Positions 7,582-15,912 of a stretch of 28,143 nt of DNA are shown here, one piece after another. Made by a program: the position numbers and the translations under genes. The stretch is from the IMG/VR virus record IMGVR_UViG_3300043449_000726, positions 1 through 28,143 of that record. One strand, given 5' to 3'. Below the pieces are notes generated by a model. That model saw only the letters and a list, made by a program, of their open reading frames with translations, searched no databases and was not told where the DNA came from. Position 1 is the stretch's first letter. Each line of letters begins with the position of its first letter. Source of the stretch: a virus.

Positions 7582-7889
7582 TGACCTTCGTCGATCCCAC
7601 GATGCATAACGCACTGGAGATATGGGGCGAGACCGTGACCGTCAATCGTGACCCGCAAGTTGCGTTGACGGCGGTCTATAGCGCCCCTGATTCCTTGCGG
7701 AACTATGGTGGCATCACCGTCGATACCATCGACGCCGCGCTGCATGTCCGCACGGCGGATGTGGCGGCGCTCTCTCTTCAGCCCGGTGACCGCATCACGG
7801 TTCGCGGGCAACTGCATCACGTGGTGGCCAACCCAATGGAAGACGACGGGGCCGGGGCTACCGTGCTGCTCAGGAGGCTGGTGGCATGA
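7581..7889 (+). CDS. Head-tail joining protein (FII-like)
   Basis: Encodes 102 residues resembling lambda gpFII, the head completion protein that fits below the connector and receives the tail. Shared features are an N-terminal helix (HNALEIWGETVTV), a segment containing YSAPDSLRN where FII has a VFDDP-type loop, HVRTADVAALSLQPGDRITV against the FII pattern of RTD..LRRGDTLTIG, and a final strand HVVANPMEDDGAGATVLLRR. Position after the decoration genes and before a gpZ-like gene matches lambda order. Similarity is judged by eye from remembered family patterns. Confidence 0.65.
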   Translation: MTFVDPTMHNALEIWGETVTVNRDPQVALTAVYSAPDSLRNYGGITVDTIDAALHVRTADVAALSLQPGDRITVRGQLHHVVANPMEDDGAGATVLLRRLVA

Positions 7890-8527
7890 GCTTTACGGTC
7901 TCCCTTGATCAGCAACAGCTGACCGCCGTGCAAGATACGTTGGGCTTCATCAAGAACGGCACCAACCGCGCCACTATGCGTGCTGCCAATGTTGGGGCCG
8001 CACGGGCTAAGGCCGAAGCTGGACGCCAGCTCAAGGCACTGCTGACCGCCCCCGCAAAACGCATCACGGACTCGCTGCGCGTCAGCAAGCGGGCCACGCT
8101 GTCGGATACCTCTGCCGTCTTCACCGATGAAGGCAAGGCCATCAAGTTGGTGTACTTCAATCACGACGGTTCCATGTTCCGCTCCGATAGCGGCGGCATC
8201 ATCGCGGACATCTTCAAGATGGGTGGCAACCCGCTGCAACTCAAGCATGGTTTCCTGGCCAAGATGCAGTCTGGCCACATTGGCATATTCACCCGCAAAG
8301 GTCCTAAGCGCCGCATGATGCGGGGCAACTATGTAGGCGAAATCAAACAGCCGATTGTTGAGCATTTTGGCCCGAATGCGGCAACCGCCCTGGAAAAGAC
8401 ACCGGGGAAAATCCAGTACCTGATGGACTATGCGATGGGCAAGTTCATCTTTGAACTGGACCGGCAGGTAGTCCTGCTATTCCAGAAGGAATATGGGATA
8501 GACCCGCCAGAGGACTGGAACGACTAA
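7886..8527 (+). CDS. Minor tail protein (gpZ-like)
   Basis: Encodes 213 residues. The N-terminal helix-rich part (ALL-type pattern RATMRAANVGAARAKAEAGR) followed by APAKRITDSLRVSKRATLSD, then a variable middle with FTRKGPKRRMMRG, fits the prophage minor tail protein Z family, whose lambda member is needed at tail completion for correct DNA connection. It starts by ATGA overlap with the FII-like gene, as expected for lambda order FII-Z-U-V. No transmembrane segment. The C-terminal region (LLFQKEYGIDPPEDWND) is acidic and probably specific to this group. Confidence 0.75.
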   Translation: MSFTVSLDQQQLTAVQDTLGFIKNGTNRATMRAANVGAARAKAEAGRQLKALLTAPAKRITDSLRVSKRATLSDTSAVFTDEGKAIKLVYFNHDGSMFRSDSGGIIADIFKMGGNPLQLKHGFLAKMQSGHIGIFTRKGPKRRMMRGNYVGEIKQPIVEHFGPNAATALEKTPGKIQYLMDYAMGKFIFELDRQVVLLFQKEYGIDPPEDWND

Positions 8528-8964
8528 TGGCCGCGCCATCCATCCGCGAACAAATCATGGCGGCGCTGTTGAAGCGTGCGCAGCGCTATATGACCGGCGC
8601 AACCCGCGACCCGATTCGGCGGGCCGATTCGGCCTTACCGCGTCTGGTGATTGCCGATGCCAATGAAACCCGTGCGCAACCTGCTTACAAAAAGCACCAA
8701 CTGGCTTTGACCGTCAGTGTCGTGGTGGCCGATGCGATTGACCCGGCTTTTGAAACTATCAGCCATCAGGCGAATGAGCACATCGCGGGCGTGATTGCCG
8801 GAATCATCCGCGATGACTTGACCCTGGGCGGACTCTGCGACGGCATCGAGTACGAAGCCTCGACCATCAATTACCCCGATCCCGGTGACATCACTTTTGG
8901 TGTCTCCCTGACTTTCACCGTTATGTATTCCGTCGCTTTGGGCGACCCGTTCAACAGGAGCTAA
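8527..8964 (+). CDS. Minor tail protein / tail terminator (gpU-like)
   Basis: Encodes 145 residues starting inside the previous stop (TAATG). The opening SIREQIMAALLKRA and the alternating strands around residues 60-75 (HQLALTVSVVVADAIDPAF) and near the end (DITFGVSLTFTVMYSVALGD) fit the tail-terminator class represented by lambda gpU, a ring that stops tail-tube growth and binds the head. The call rests mainly on position between gpZ-like and tail-tube genes and on size and fold pattern; direct sequence similarity to gpU is modest. Confidence 0.65.
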   Translation: MAAPSIREQIMAALLKRAQRYMTGATRDPIRRADSALPRLVIADANETRAQPAYKKHQLALTVSVVVADAIDPAFETISHQANEHIAGVIAGIIRDDLTLGGLCDGIEYEASTINYPDPGDITFGVSLTFTVMYSVALGDPFNRS

Positions 8965-8967
8965 CCC

Positions 8968-9948
8968 ATGCCTACCGCACAAAACGCCCGACTCGACTAT
9001 GAAGCCGCGCAAACCCTTTACGCGATGGCCGCACTGACTGACTCAGGCGACCACACCACCTTCAGCAACTCGGCTGACTACTGGTCGCAGAAATCCGGTT
9101 ACGCCCCCGTCATCCGTCCGAATGGCGTACTGACCGGCGCAGACATCACCCCGACGGCTGGCCAGAATGACAAAGTGGACGTGGCCGCACTGACGCTGAA
9201 CCTCAACGGCGTGGTCACCACCGTCGCTGGTTCATCCGGTGTCGCCATATCGCGCGGCGTGACCACCGACACCCACCGCATCACCTCTATTACGGTCAAC
9301 GCGGCGGGCAGCATTGCCGCTGTCGCTGGCACCGATGGCACCTCGTTCAGCGAGACTCGCGGCGCGGATGGCGGACCGCCCTTGATTGCAGCCGACTCCG
9401 TTGAGATTGGACAGGTACGCACGACCTCTGTCACCGCCGCTGAAGTGGCCGACGCTGAAGTTCGTCAGATCCCCGGCAACCATCAGGAGCGTGCCAACTA
9501 TCCCAGCTACAGCGTGGACCCACTGACCGGCTCCATCGAGTTTGTCGCAGCACTGCCGCTGATTCACACCGGCGTGGTGGCCAAGAAAGTCTTTGCCGAA
9601 GTCTACGAGCCTGAGTTTGCCGAAGTGGTTGACGCGACTGCGTTCGTACCGCCGGAAACCACTCACAGCATTAGCTCGACGCAGGTCTACAAACGCGCCA
9701 TCGGTGCGACTTCTTCCAGTCTAAATCAGGGTTCGTTCCAGGCGATGCTGGAAGACGGGGTGACCGATCCGCTGGTTCAGTTGAAGAATGAAAAGCTGTT
9801 CTTCCGCTTCTACCCGGACGAGAACAAATCCGCGCATCTGCTGTGCATCGGCACCTTGGGGCTGGCTCGCACCTTCCCGGCGGATAACCTGATTCAAGGC
9901 AGCTTCACGATTAACGCTGAATACGCCGCTGTTGAGCAGGAAAGCTAA
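8968..9948 (+). CDS. Major tail tube protein (gpV-like)
   Basis: Encodes 326 residues preceded by a good AGGAG. It sits immediately before the frameshifting chaperone gene, the defining position of the tail-tube gene in long-tailed phages. The central region holds repeated beta segments (VDVAALTLNLNGVVTTV, ITSITVNAAGSIAAVAGTDG), and the last 60 residues (FFRFYPDENKSAHLLCIGTL, then a tail ending LIQGSFTINAEYA) read like the C-terminal strand typical of tube proteins. Subunits stack as hexamer rings through which DNA passes. It is longer than lambda gpV (246 residues), so extra surface domains are likely. Confidence 0.8.
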   Translation: MPTAQNARLDYEAAQTLYAMAALTDSGDHTTFSNSADYWSQKSGYAPVIRPNGVLTGADITPTAGQNDKVDVAALTLNLNGVVTTVAGSSGVAISRGVTTDTHRITSITVNAAGSIAAVAGTDGTSFSETRGADGGPPLIAADSVEIGQVRTTSVTAAEVADAEVRQIPGNHQERANYPSYSVDPLTGSIEFVAALPLIHTGVVAKKVFAEVYEPEFAEVVDATAFVPPETTHSISSTQVYKRAIGATSSSLNQGSFQAMLEDGVTDPLVQLKNEKLFFRFYPDENKSAHLLCIGTLGLARTFPADNLIQGSFTINAEYAAVEQES

Positions 9949-9951
9949 GTC

Positions 9952-10419
9952 ATGCCATTCGACGCCAAAGCATTTGCCAAGGCCAAGTTCGAGCCAAGGA
10001 CGGCTGAGGTTCGCATTCCTGAACTGCGTGAGTGGTTCGGGGATGACGATCCCGTATTTGTCATTCGCGGCCTGTCCGGCATCGAACTAGCGCAAGCGAT
10101 GGAAGCCAGCAGCACGGCGAAGACCCGCGCTGAGTTGGCCGAGGCGCTGATGGATGGTGCCATCGAGGACAAGTCCGAGGCGATTCAAAGCGCGTTCGGC
10201 CTCGGTCCCGGCGTACCGGATGAACTGATTCGCTATCACGAATTGATTATTCGTGGTTGCGTTGAGCCGGTGCTGACACGGGATGTGTCGGTCAAGCTGG
10301 CTGAACGCTTTCCGGTCGATCACAAGACCCTGGCGATCAGCATCCTCAATCTGACCGGACAAGGCGCGACGGTTAAAAAAAAGCCGAACGACTCTGGCGC
10401 AACCCCGACACCAGAGTAA
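9952..10419 (+). CDS. Tail assembly chaperone (gpG-like, zero-frame product)
   Basis: Encodes 155 residues. Like lambda gpG it is a soluble chaperone that keeps the tape measure protein ready for tube assembly and is absent from the virion. The sequence is helical and acidic, with PELREWFGDDDPVFVIRGLS then ELAEALMDGAIEDKSEAIQS. The end of the gene carries a slippery A AAA AAG at 10377-10383. Ribosomes that do not slip finish with PNDSGATPTPE, a low-complexity tail like that of other short G products. It lies next to the tail tube gene as expected, but unusually its partner, the tape measure, is 7.5 kb away. Confidence 0.88.
   Translation: MPFDAKAFAKAKFEPRTAEVRIPELREWFGDDDPVFVIRGLSGIELAQAMEASSTAKTRAELAEALMDGAIEDKSEAIQSAFGLGPGVPDELIRYHELIIRGCVEPVLTRDVSVKLAERFPVDHKTLAISILNLTGQGATVKKKPNDSGATPTPE
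10361..10417 (+). promoter_or_regulatory. Programmed -1 frameshift signal for G-T
   Basis: Three elements are visible. An AAGG at 10361-10364 lies about 12 bases upstream and could act as a Shine-Dalgarno stimulator. The slippery heptamer A AAA AAG is at 10377-10383 in the correct phase. After a 7-base spacer, a perfect 7-bp stem ACTCTGG (10391-10397) / CCAGAGT (10411-10417) closes a 13-base loop and overlaps the zero-frame stop. This is the classical composition of bacterial -1 frameshift sites such as dnaX. Confidence 0.88.
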
Positions 10420-10547
10420 GTCTCGCGCTATGTGCGCAAAGGGGACGATTTTTGTATGAGGTACGGCCCGATATCGTGCCTTTTGATTACCTGTCGAACT
10501 TAGAAATCGCGCTCTGGGAACGCTACTACGAGAGTCAAAATCGCTAA
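10383..10547 (+). CDS. T-domain extension of G-T chaperone (-1 frame)
   Basis: After a -1 slip at the A8 run, translation continues in a frame open to the TAA at 10545-10547, adding 54 residues to the first 144 of the G product and giving a 198-residue G-T fusion. The extension contains LWRNPDTRVSLALC and EIALWERYYESQNR, like T domains, which recruit tube subunits to the chaperone-coated tape measure. Its stop overlaps the next ATG as TAATG, the coupling used throughout this operon, so the downstream frame is evidently maintained. It has no start codon of its own in a useful place, which supports synthesis only by frameshifting. Confidence 0.85.
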   Translation, partial: AERLWRNPDTRVSLALCAQRGRFLYEVRPDIVPFDYLSNLEIALWERYYESQNR

Positions 10548-10882
10548 TGGCCACATCGATTACTCACAAGCGCGGCGATACCTTTCTCTACGATGCGGTT
10601 TTGCGGCAATCCAAATCCGGGCCGGTCATTGACCTGACGGACTGGACGATTGCCTCGATGATTCGCGATGGCGAGGACGTGCTGATTGAAGAACTGACCG
10701 TCACTGTCACGAATGCGGCACTCGGCGAATACAGCATCCGCGTCGATGACACCACCGCATGGCCAGTCGGCACCGCGTACTGGGACATCCAGTACACCGA
10801 CAGCAACGACATCATCCGCAGCACCGACACGATGAACCTGAACATCATCGAAGACGTGACCTACCCGGAACCGGCTGAATGA
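10547..10882 (+). CDS. Ig-like virion protein (BppU N-terminal-like)
   Basis: Encodes 111 residues. The pattern KRGDTFLYDAVLR, then VIDLTDWTIASMIRDGED, then IRVDDTTAWPVGTAYWDIQY and a final strand NIIEDVTYPEP, is that of small immunoglobulin-like beta-sandwich proteins found with phage baseplate and fibre genes, similar to the N-terminal domain of lactococcal BppU. It probably anchors or decorates the fibre complex encoded next. The start overlaps the G-T stop and the stop overlaps the next ATG as ATGA. Function is inferred from fold pattern and context only. Confidence 0.6.
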   Translation: MATSITHKRGDTFLYDAVLRQSKSGPVIDLTDWTIASMIRDGEDVLIEELTVTVTNAALGEYSIRVDDTTAWPVGTAYWDIQYTDSNDIIRSTDTMNLNIIEDVTYPEPAE

Positions 10883-11367
10883 TTACTCAACTCATCAAGT
10901 CGGAACTGACGACCACCCTCGACGCGGGTGTTTTGGTCACGACGCTGGCGACCAGTACCGGCAGTGTCAGCACGCTGACTATTCCGGGGCCGCAAGGACC
11001 GAAAGGCGACCCGGGCGATGCGGTTGTCACGCAGACCCACGAAGCCGCCACCAACCTCTCCGGCCACCGCGCTATCCGCGTATCGGCGGGCCTGGCCTAC
11101 CTCTGCGACGGCACCAACGCCGCCCATACCGGGCGCTGCATAGGTATCACCACGGGTGCGGCGTCAGCCGGTGCAGATGCCATCGTCCAGACCGTGGGAC
11201 TCATCACCGAACCGAGCTGGAACTGGACTGAAGGCCCGGTCTACGTCGGGGCGAACGGTGTGCTGACGCAATCCCTCGCTGGGCTGGCGTTTATTCAGCA
11301 AGTTGGCATCGCTTTGTCGTCCACTCAACTCGACATCAACCCGCAATTACCCATCCTGATTTCATAA
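10879..11367 (+). CDS. Collagen-like structural protein
   Basis: Encodes 162 residues with a short collagen-type stretch, GPQGPKGDPGDA, at about residues 36-47, which implies trimer formation. The rest is a beta-rich domain (HRAIRVSAGLAYLCDGTN, VGLITEPSWNWTEGPVYVGA) ending with LDINPQLPILIS. Such proteins occur as trimeric virion components in fibre regions of siphophages. The resemblance of the C-terminal domain to capsid-cement or fibre-base proteins cannot be settled by eye. It is coupled to the Ig-like gene upstream and followed by a strong ribosome site for the next gene. Confidence 0.6.
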   Translation: MITQLIKSELTTTLDAGVLVTTLATSTGSVSTLTIPGPQGPKGDPGDAVVTQTHEAATNLSGHRAIRVSAGLAYLCDGTNAAHTGRCIGITTGAASAGADAIVQTVGLITEPSWNWTEGPVYVGANGVLTQSLAGLAFIQQVGIALSSTQLDINPQLPILIS

Positions 11368-11377
11368 GGAGTAACTC

Positions 11378-11887
11378 ATGGCTGACAAATACCTTCGCAA
11401 TAACGCTGGCGTTCTGACCGAAACCGAGGCGACTGTTACCAGTGCTGGCGCGGCCAACGCCGGTGATATTCCCGCGCTCGATGCAGCAGGCCGACTCGAT
11501 ACCAGCATGATGCCTGTGGGTATCGGCGCAGATACCGCGTCTATCGTCGCGTCCGAAAACCTCGCCGCCGGGGATTTCGTGAATATCTATAACGACACTG
11601 GCACGGCCAAAGTTAGAAAAGCTGACGCTTCTACTTCCGGTAAGTACGCACACGGGTTCGTACTCGCGGCAGTGACTTCTGGCGACCCGGCCATGGTCTA
11701 TTGCGAAGGCCCGAACACCGCTGTAACGGGAGCAACCCCCGGCGAAGTCTTCCTGTCGGCTGCTACGGCGGGCGGATTTACTTCCACCGCACCGACTGGC
11801 ACTGGACAGGTCGTGCAGAAGATTGGCGTGGCAACCTCAGCCACCAGTATCAATTTCGAGTGGCTTCAGCCCATCGTCCTAGCGTAA
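11378..11887 (+). CDS. Conserved phage structural protein (function unknown)
   Basis: Encodes 169 residues, preceded by AAGGAG with ideal spacing, so it may be strongly translated. The opening ADKYLRNNAGVLTETEA and the segment LDTSMMPVGIGADTASIVAS recall a protein seen in several proteobacterial phages next to collagen-like and fibre genes. The C-terminal half (VNIYNDTGTAKVRKADAST, EVFLSAATAGGFTSTAP) reads as a beta domain resembling trimeric head-fibre or cement proteins. Together with the previous gene it may form the attachment platform for the fibres. No catalytic motif is visible. Confidence 0.55.
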   Translation: MADKYLRNNAGVLTETEATVTSAGAANAGDIPALDAAGRLDTSMMPVGIGADTASIVASENLAAGDFVNIYNDTGTAKVRKADASTSGKYAHGFVLAAVTSGDPAMVYCEGPNTAVTGATPGEVFLSAATAGGFTSTAPTGTGQVVQKIGVATSATSINFEWLQPIVLA

Positions 11888-11890
11888 TCC

Positions 11891-13990
11891 ATGACTGACC
11901 GTCGCCCACTCGTCACGATTGACGGGACACTTCAGGAGATACCGTCAGGCGACCTATTGCCGCCCGATGTGTTGCCTGTTGCCGGGTTGGCGGTCGATGT
12001 CAGCGCGACCCCGCCCGCGTCCCCAGCCGATGCTGGTCTCTGGTTCAACTCAGAAACCGGCGAACTGCTGATCTACTACAACGACGGTTCTTCGTCGCAG
12101 TGGGTTGATGCGTCGAGCGGTACACAAGGACCGCAGGGCGATCCGGGACTGAATGGCACCAATGGCACGGACGGGGCTGATGGTGTCGGTGTCGTGGCTG
12201 GTGGGACGACGGGGCAACTCCTGGCCAAAGCGTCCAATACCGATTACGACACCGAATGGGTCGATCAGGTTGAACCGTTCCCTACGGGCGGCACCACCGG
12301 CGATGTACTGCTGAAGTCGTCCAGCACGGATTACGACACCGCCTGGACGAACCTTGATGCAGAAGCTCGTACAGCCGTCGGGTCTGTCAACGGCCAGATC
12401 ACCGGCTTCGTCAACCGGACGGATTCGGTCATCACCTTCAACGAAGGCACCCGCACGCTATCCATTGCGCCTACGGGCGCATCGTTCGATGTGTACTACC
12501 GGGGTGAGAAGCATACCTTCTCATCGGCCCTGACGATTGTCATTGATGACACGTCCCAAGGCCGCTATTACTCAATCAATCCCTCCACATGGGCGCTGTA
12601 TGACGCCGGGACGTTCGGGGATATCAAGAACAGCATCAATGCCGGGTATGTCTACTGGGATGCGGTCAACGACAAGGCACTGATTATCGGTGACGAGCGG
12701 CATTCGGTGACGGGCGATCCTGAGTGGCATTACGTCCACCATCGGAATGTCGGCACAGTCTGGCGGTCGGGTGGCGCTCTCAGCTACACGCTGGATGACG
12801 AATCTGCTATCACAGTCGCAGTCGGTGCGCCGTTAGCGATTGCGGATGAAGACCTTGAGCACACGATTACTCATGCGGCCTCTCCCACGAATCCGTATGA
12901 GCAGATTCTCACGGGCGCGGCGTCATTGCCGGTCATGTACCTGAGTGGTACGGCCTATGTGATGACCACGGCCTCGACGACGCCTTGGGTGGCGGGGACT
13001 TCGACAGCCCGTTACAACCCGATATCCGGTGGCAGTGGTTCACTCTCGGATGCGGGTGAAGGCAAGTACATATCGTATTGGTTGGTAGCGACCAACTCGC
13101 AAGTGAACCCGGTCAGGCTTGTCATGGGCCGACTGGCGCACAGCACCACCGACGATGCCTATACCGAAACCTTCGAGGGCTACGGCATATCGGTCGCTGA
13201 AATTGTTGCGATGTATCAAATCGTCATTCAAACCAGCACCAGCTATACGGCCAACACCCCACGTGTGGTCATCGCCGCTGTCAGAACAATTACGGATCGC
13301 ATTTCGTCATCCACCTCGGCGTTCTCTGCGACCAGCCATGACGTGCTGTCGAATCGTTCCGACAACGACCAGCATCCAATCTCGGCCATTACAGGACTGC
13401 AAACCGCGCTTGACGGCAAGCAGGATGACTTGGTGTCTGGCACCAGCATCAAGACGGTTAAAAGCACCAGCCTCTTAGGGTCCGGCGATATCCCGATCAA
13501 CGAGCCTCCCAGTGGCGGCACGACGGGGCAGGTGCTGACCAAGAACACTAATACCAACTACGACTACTCGTGGGCCACGCCCTCGGGTGGTGGCAGCATC
13601 ACCAACGCCGAAGCCTCGCTGTCTGCCGATGTGCAGATGCCGAGCAATAACACTTGGTACAACGGCCCCAGTTTCAGCCTCGCCGCCGGAACATGGTTGA
13701 TCACAGCGCACCTGACGCAAGTGCGAAACGCCACGACCGCAGAAACCATTTACGGACGCATTACGGACGGCACCAACCACTATGCCTCACAGCAGGCTTA
13801 CCACCCCTCCGCGAGTGGATCAGGGTGCGACCTCTGCATGACCGCCATCATCACCTTGGCGGGCACGACGACGATCACGGCTCAGTGCGCCACTTCGGCA
13901 GGCAGTACCAACAGCCTGATTAAAGCCGCCCTGTCCGCCAATGGCGCGGGTAACAACGCCTCTCAGATCACTGCAATCAAGCTCGCATAA
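11891..13990 (+). CDS. Tail fibre protein with collagen-like and GGTTG repeats
   Basis: Encodes 699 residues. In order: an N-terminal segment with LWFNSETGELLIYYNDGS, a collagen-like run near residues 78-98 (GPQGDPGLNGTNGTDGADG), two 20-residue repeats of the form GGTTGxxLxKxxxTDYDTxW at 104-123 and 133-152, a long central domain (about 155-500), a typical fibre linker HPISAITGLQTALDGKQDD, and a third copy of the repeat at 542-561. It ends with a C1q/TNF-like or similar beta domain (WYNGPSFSLAAGTWLITAHL). Trimeric fibres of this build bind host surface receptors. No peptidase or chaperone domain is seen at the C-terminus. Confidence 0.78.
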   Translation: MTDRRPLVTIDGTLQEIPSGDLLPPDVLPVAGLAVDVSATPPASPADAGLWFNSETGELLIYYNDGSSSQWVDASSGTQGPQGDPGLNGTNGTDGADGVGVVAGGTTGQLLAKASNTDYDTEWVDQVEPFPTGGTTGDVLLKSSSTDYDTAWTNLDAEARTAVGSVNGQITGFVNRTDSVITFNEGTRTLSIAPTGASFDVYYRGEKHTFSSALTIVIDDTSQGRYYSINPSTWALYDAGTFGDIKNSINAGYVYWDAVNDKALIIGDERHSVTGDPEWHYVHHRNVGTVWRSGGALSYTLDDESAITVAVGAPLAIADEDLEHTITHAASPTNPYEQILTGAASLPVMYLSGTAYVMTTASTTPWVAGTSTARYNPISGGSGSLSDAGEGKYISYWLVATNSQVNPVRLVMGRLAHSTTDDAYTETFEGYGISVAEIVAMYQIVIQTSTSYTANTPRVVIAAVRTITDRISSSTSAFSATSHDVLSNRSDNDQHPISAITGLQTALDGKQDDLVSGTSIKTVKSTSLLGSGDIPINEPPSGGTTGQVLTKNTNTNYDYSWATPSGGGSITNAEASLSADVQMPSNNTWYNGPSFSLAAGTWLITAHLTQVRNATTAETIYGRITDGTNHYASQQAYHPSASGSGCDLCMTAIITLAGTTTITAQCATSAGSTNSLIKAALSANGAGNNASQITAIKLA

Positions 13991-13992
13991 CC

Positions 13993-15387
13993 ATGGCTGC
14001 ACTCAACTTTCCATCCTCTCCCACGCTGGGCCAGACGCATACCGAGAACGGCAAGGTCTGGGTGTGGACGGGCTATGCGTGGGTGACGGAAGCCACGGGG
14101 CTGACGGCCAATGATATTGGCGTGACGGTACAAGGCTATGACGCGGATATTTCCACTGTTTCAGCCAGTCAGGCCGAGATGGAAGCCGGGACGGAAAGTG
14201 CCTTGCGCTCGATGTCACCGCTGCGGGTCAAGCAGGCGATTGATGCTCTGGCTCCACCCGTCACCATTGCTGACAGCACTAGCATCGACCTGACGCTGAC
14301 CGGCCAGCAGATCAGTGCAGCGGCAATATTCGGCACGACAAGTGGAACGGTGGCGGAAGGGAATCACGCGCATGCCAGCCTGTATCAGCCGCTTGATGCC
14401 GACCTGACAGCCATCGCTGGACTCTCAGGCACCACCGGCCTGCTGAAGAAAACCGCCGCCGATACCTGGACGCTGGACACGACGGCCTACACCACCAACC
14501 TCGGCACGGTCACCAGCGTTGGCGGCACCGGCACGGTCAACGGCCTGACGCTCTCTGGCACGGTTACTAGCTCAGGCTCACTGACGCTGGGCGGCACACT
14601 GGATTTGTCATCGCCACCGGCCATCGGCGGCACCACGCCAGCCGCAGGCACCTTCACGACTCTGGGTGCAACCGGCAACGTCACGCTGGGCGATGCGTCT
14701 GGGGATACCGTATCCCTGCGAGCCGGGACAGCTGCACTCCCCACGCTGATACCCAACGGCGATCCGAATACCGGGCTGTGGTTCCCTGCTGCGGATACGA
14801 TAGCGGCATCAACAGCCGGATCAGAACGCCTCCGCATCGACTCCTCCGGCACCCTGCTCCTCCGCCAATCCTCCAACGCAGCCAACACCTCCGTCTCCTT
14901 CAACACCACAGCCCAGAACGCACTGACGCTGGATTCGACAGGAGCGTTATTGGTTGGCGTTGCCACTAAGAATGCTGGATCAAAAGTTACTGTCGCAGAT
15001 TCTTTTGGGCTAAATTCAGCTGGAGCAAAAACGGTAGAAAGAGTGTTTGGCGATACGCTATCGGCGCGTTCCAGTATTATCGTGGATATCACGGGGGGTT
15101 CAGACAGCTCTTCGTTCTACGTTACGATACAAATGTCGGCGTATAGTGGATTTTTTGCAAACTATGCATATTCTGTGTATAAAAATAACTTTTGGACAAG
15201 TTATGGAGCGGCTGTTGTTAACTCACAGCTATCAACATCTCCAGCACTAACGGTTACACCAAATTTAGCTACCGCAGGAAGGTTAAGATTTACATTGGCT
15301 GGGACAAATATAACTGTAGCGACTACTTTAGTGAAAGTTATATGCACCTCTGTATCTGATCCGGTAATATCAGTCAGTTACACATAA
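13993..15387 (+). CDS. Tail fibre / receptor-binding protein with AT-rich tip
   Basis: Encodes 464 residues. The N-terminus FPSSPTLGQTHTENGKVWVW is a common virion-attachment motif of phage fibres. The shaft contains NHAHASLYQPLDADLTAIAG, PPAIGGTTPAAGTFTTLGAT and NTGLWFPAADTIAASTAGSE, all recurrent in tail fibres. The last 150 residues (from about 315) are different: codon usage and base composition change abruptly, with about 38% GC by hand count in 15121-15360 against about 67% in 14521-14580. The tip is therefore probably a recently acquired receptor-binding domain. It follows the other fibre gene by two bases. Confidence 0.78.
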   Translation: MAALNFPSSPTLGQTHTENGKVWVWTGYAWVTEATGLTANDIGVTVQGYDADISTVSASQAEMEAGTESALRSMSPLRVKQAIDALAPPVTIADSTSIDLTLTGQQISAAAIFGTTSGTVAEGNHAHASLYQPLDADLTAIAGLSGTTGLLKKTAADTWTLDTTAYTTNLGTVTSVGGTGTVNGLTLSGTVTSSGSLTLGGTLDLSSPPAIGGTTPAAGTFTTLGATGNVTLGDASGDTVSLRAGTAALPTLIPNGDPNTGLWFPAADTIAASTAGSERLRIDSSGTLLLRQSSNAANTSVSFNTTAQNALTLDSTGALLVGVATKNAGSKVTVADSFGLNSAGAKTVERVFGDTLSARSSIIVDITGGSDSSSFYVTIQMSAYSGFFANYAYSVYKNNFWTSYGAAVVNSQLSTSPALTVTPNLATAGRLRFTLAGTNITVATTLVKVICTSVSDPVISVSYT

Positions 15388-15403
15388 CAAGAGGATAAAT
15401 TAA

Positions 15404-15760
15404 ATGGCCGACTACAAAGAAACCACCGTCTCAGGCACCACATGGCAGCGGGCGCAGATGATTATTATCAGCAATCACTTGGGGCAAGTACCCACGGTGA
15501 CCTATCAAGAGGAAGAAATCCTCGCGCTCGACAGTGGCAACATCCAGCGTCCGCTGGGACAGTTAAGTTACACCATCGACCCGCTGGCCGAGATTGAGTT
15601 GGTAGACGTAGACACCCTGCTCCCTACCGGCGAAACCATCCCCGTCGCACTCGTTCACCAAGCCTTGTTCTCCGACTACATAAACCGCGCCAAAGCAAGA
15701 GATGAAGCGGCGAATGCGCCGGTTGAACCGGCTCCTGAAGAAACCCCAATTGAGGAATAA
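15404..15760 (+). CDS. Small conserved protein downstream of fibre
   Basis: Encodes 118 residues with a good AGAGGA site upstream. The sequence ADYKETTVSGTTWQRAQMII then TYQEEEILALDSGNIQRPLG resembles a protein frequently found just after fibre genes in proteobacterial prophages; its role is unknown to me. The C-terminal 20 residues are acidic and proline-rich (APVEPAPEETPIEE). A fibre-assembly role is suggested only by position. There is no membrane segment or signal peptide. Confidence 0.55.
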   Translation: MADYKETTVSGTTWQRAQMIIISNHLGQVPTVTYQEEEILALDSGNIQRPLGQLSYTIDPLAEIELVDVDTLLPTGETIPVALVHQALFSDYINRAKARDEAANAPVEPAPEETPIEE

Positions 15761-15762
15761 AT

Positions 15763-15912
15763 ATGCCTGAGCAAATCAGCCTTAAAACCGCCACTGTCAA
15801 TGCTGTCTTGCAATTTCTGGGAAGCCAACCATATCAGTCCGTCGCTGGTCTGATCCAGGCGATCCAGCAAGAAGCTCAAGGTCAGGTACAACCTGAAGAG
15901 GTGTCCGAGTGA
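15763..15912 (+). CDS. 49-residue hypothetical protein
   Basis: A small frame MPEQISLKTATVNAVLQFLG... of 49 codons lies between two accepted genes, starts two bases after the previous stop, and ends in a GTGA overlap with the next start. It is a soluble, helical, Gln-rich peptide (IQAIQQEAQG). Similar short proteins accompany lysis genes in other phages. Tight coupling and filled space are the main evidence that it is real; function is not recognised. Confidence 0.65.
   Translation: MPEQISLKTATVNAVLQFLGSQPYQSVAGLIQAIQQEAQGQVQPEEVSE

Noticed and set aside
10375-10382. Run of eight A as a possible sequencing error that splits one gene
   Set aside because: The run forms an in-phase A AAA AAG with a proper downstream hairpin at the known position of G/G-T frameshifting, so it is better explained as functional.
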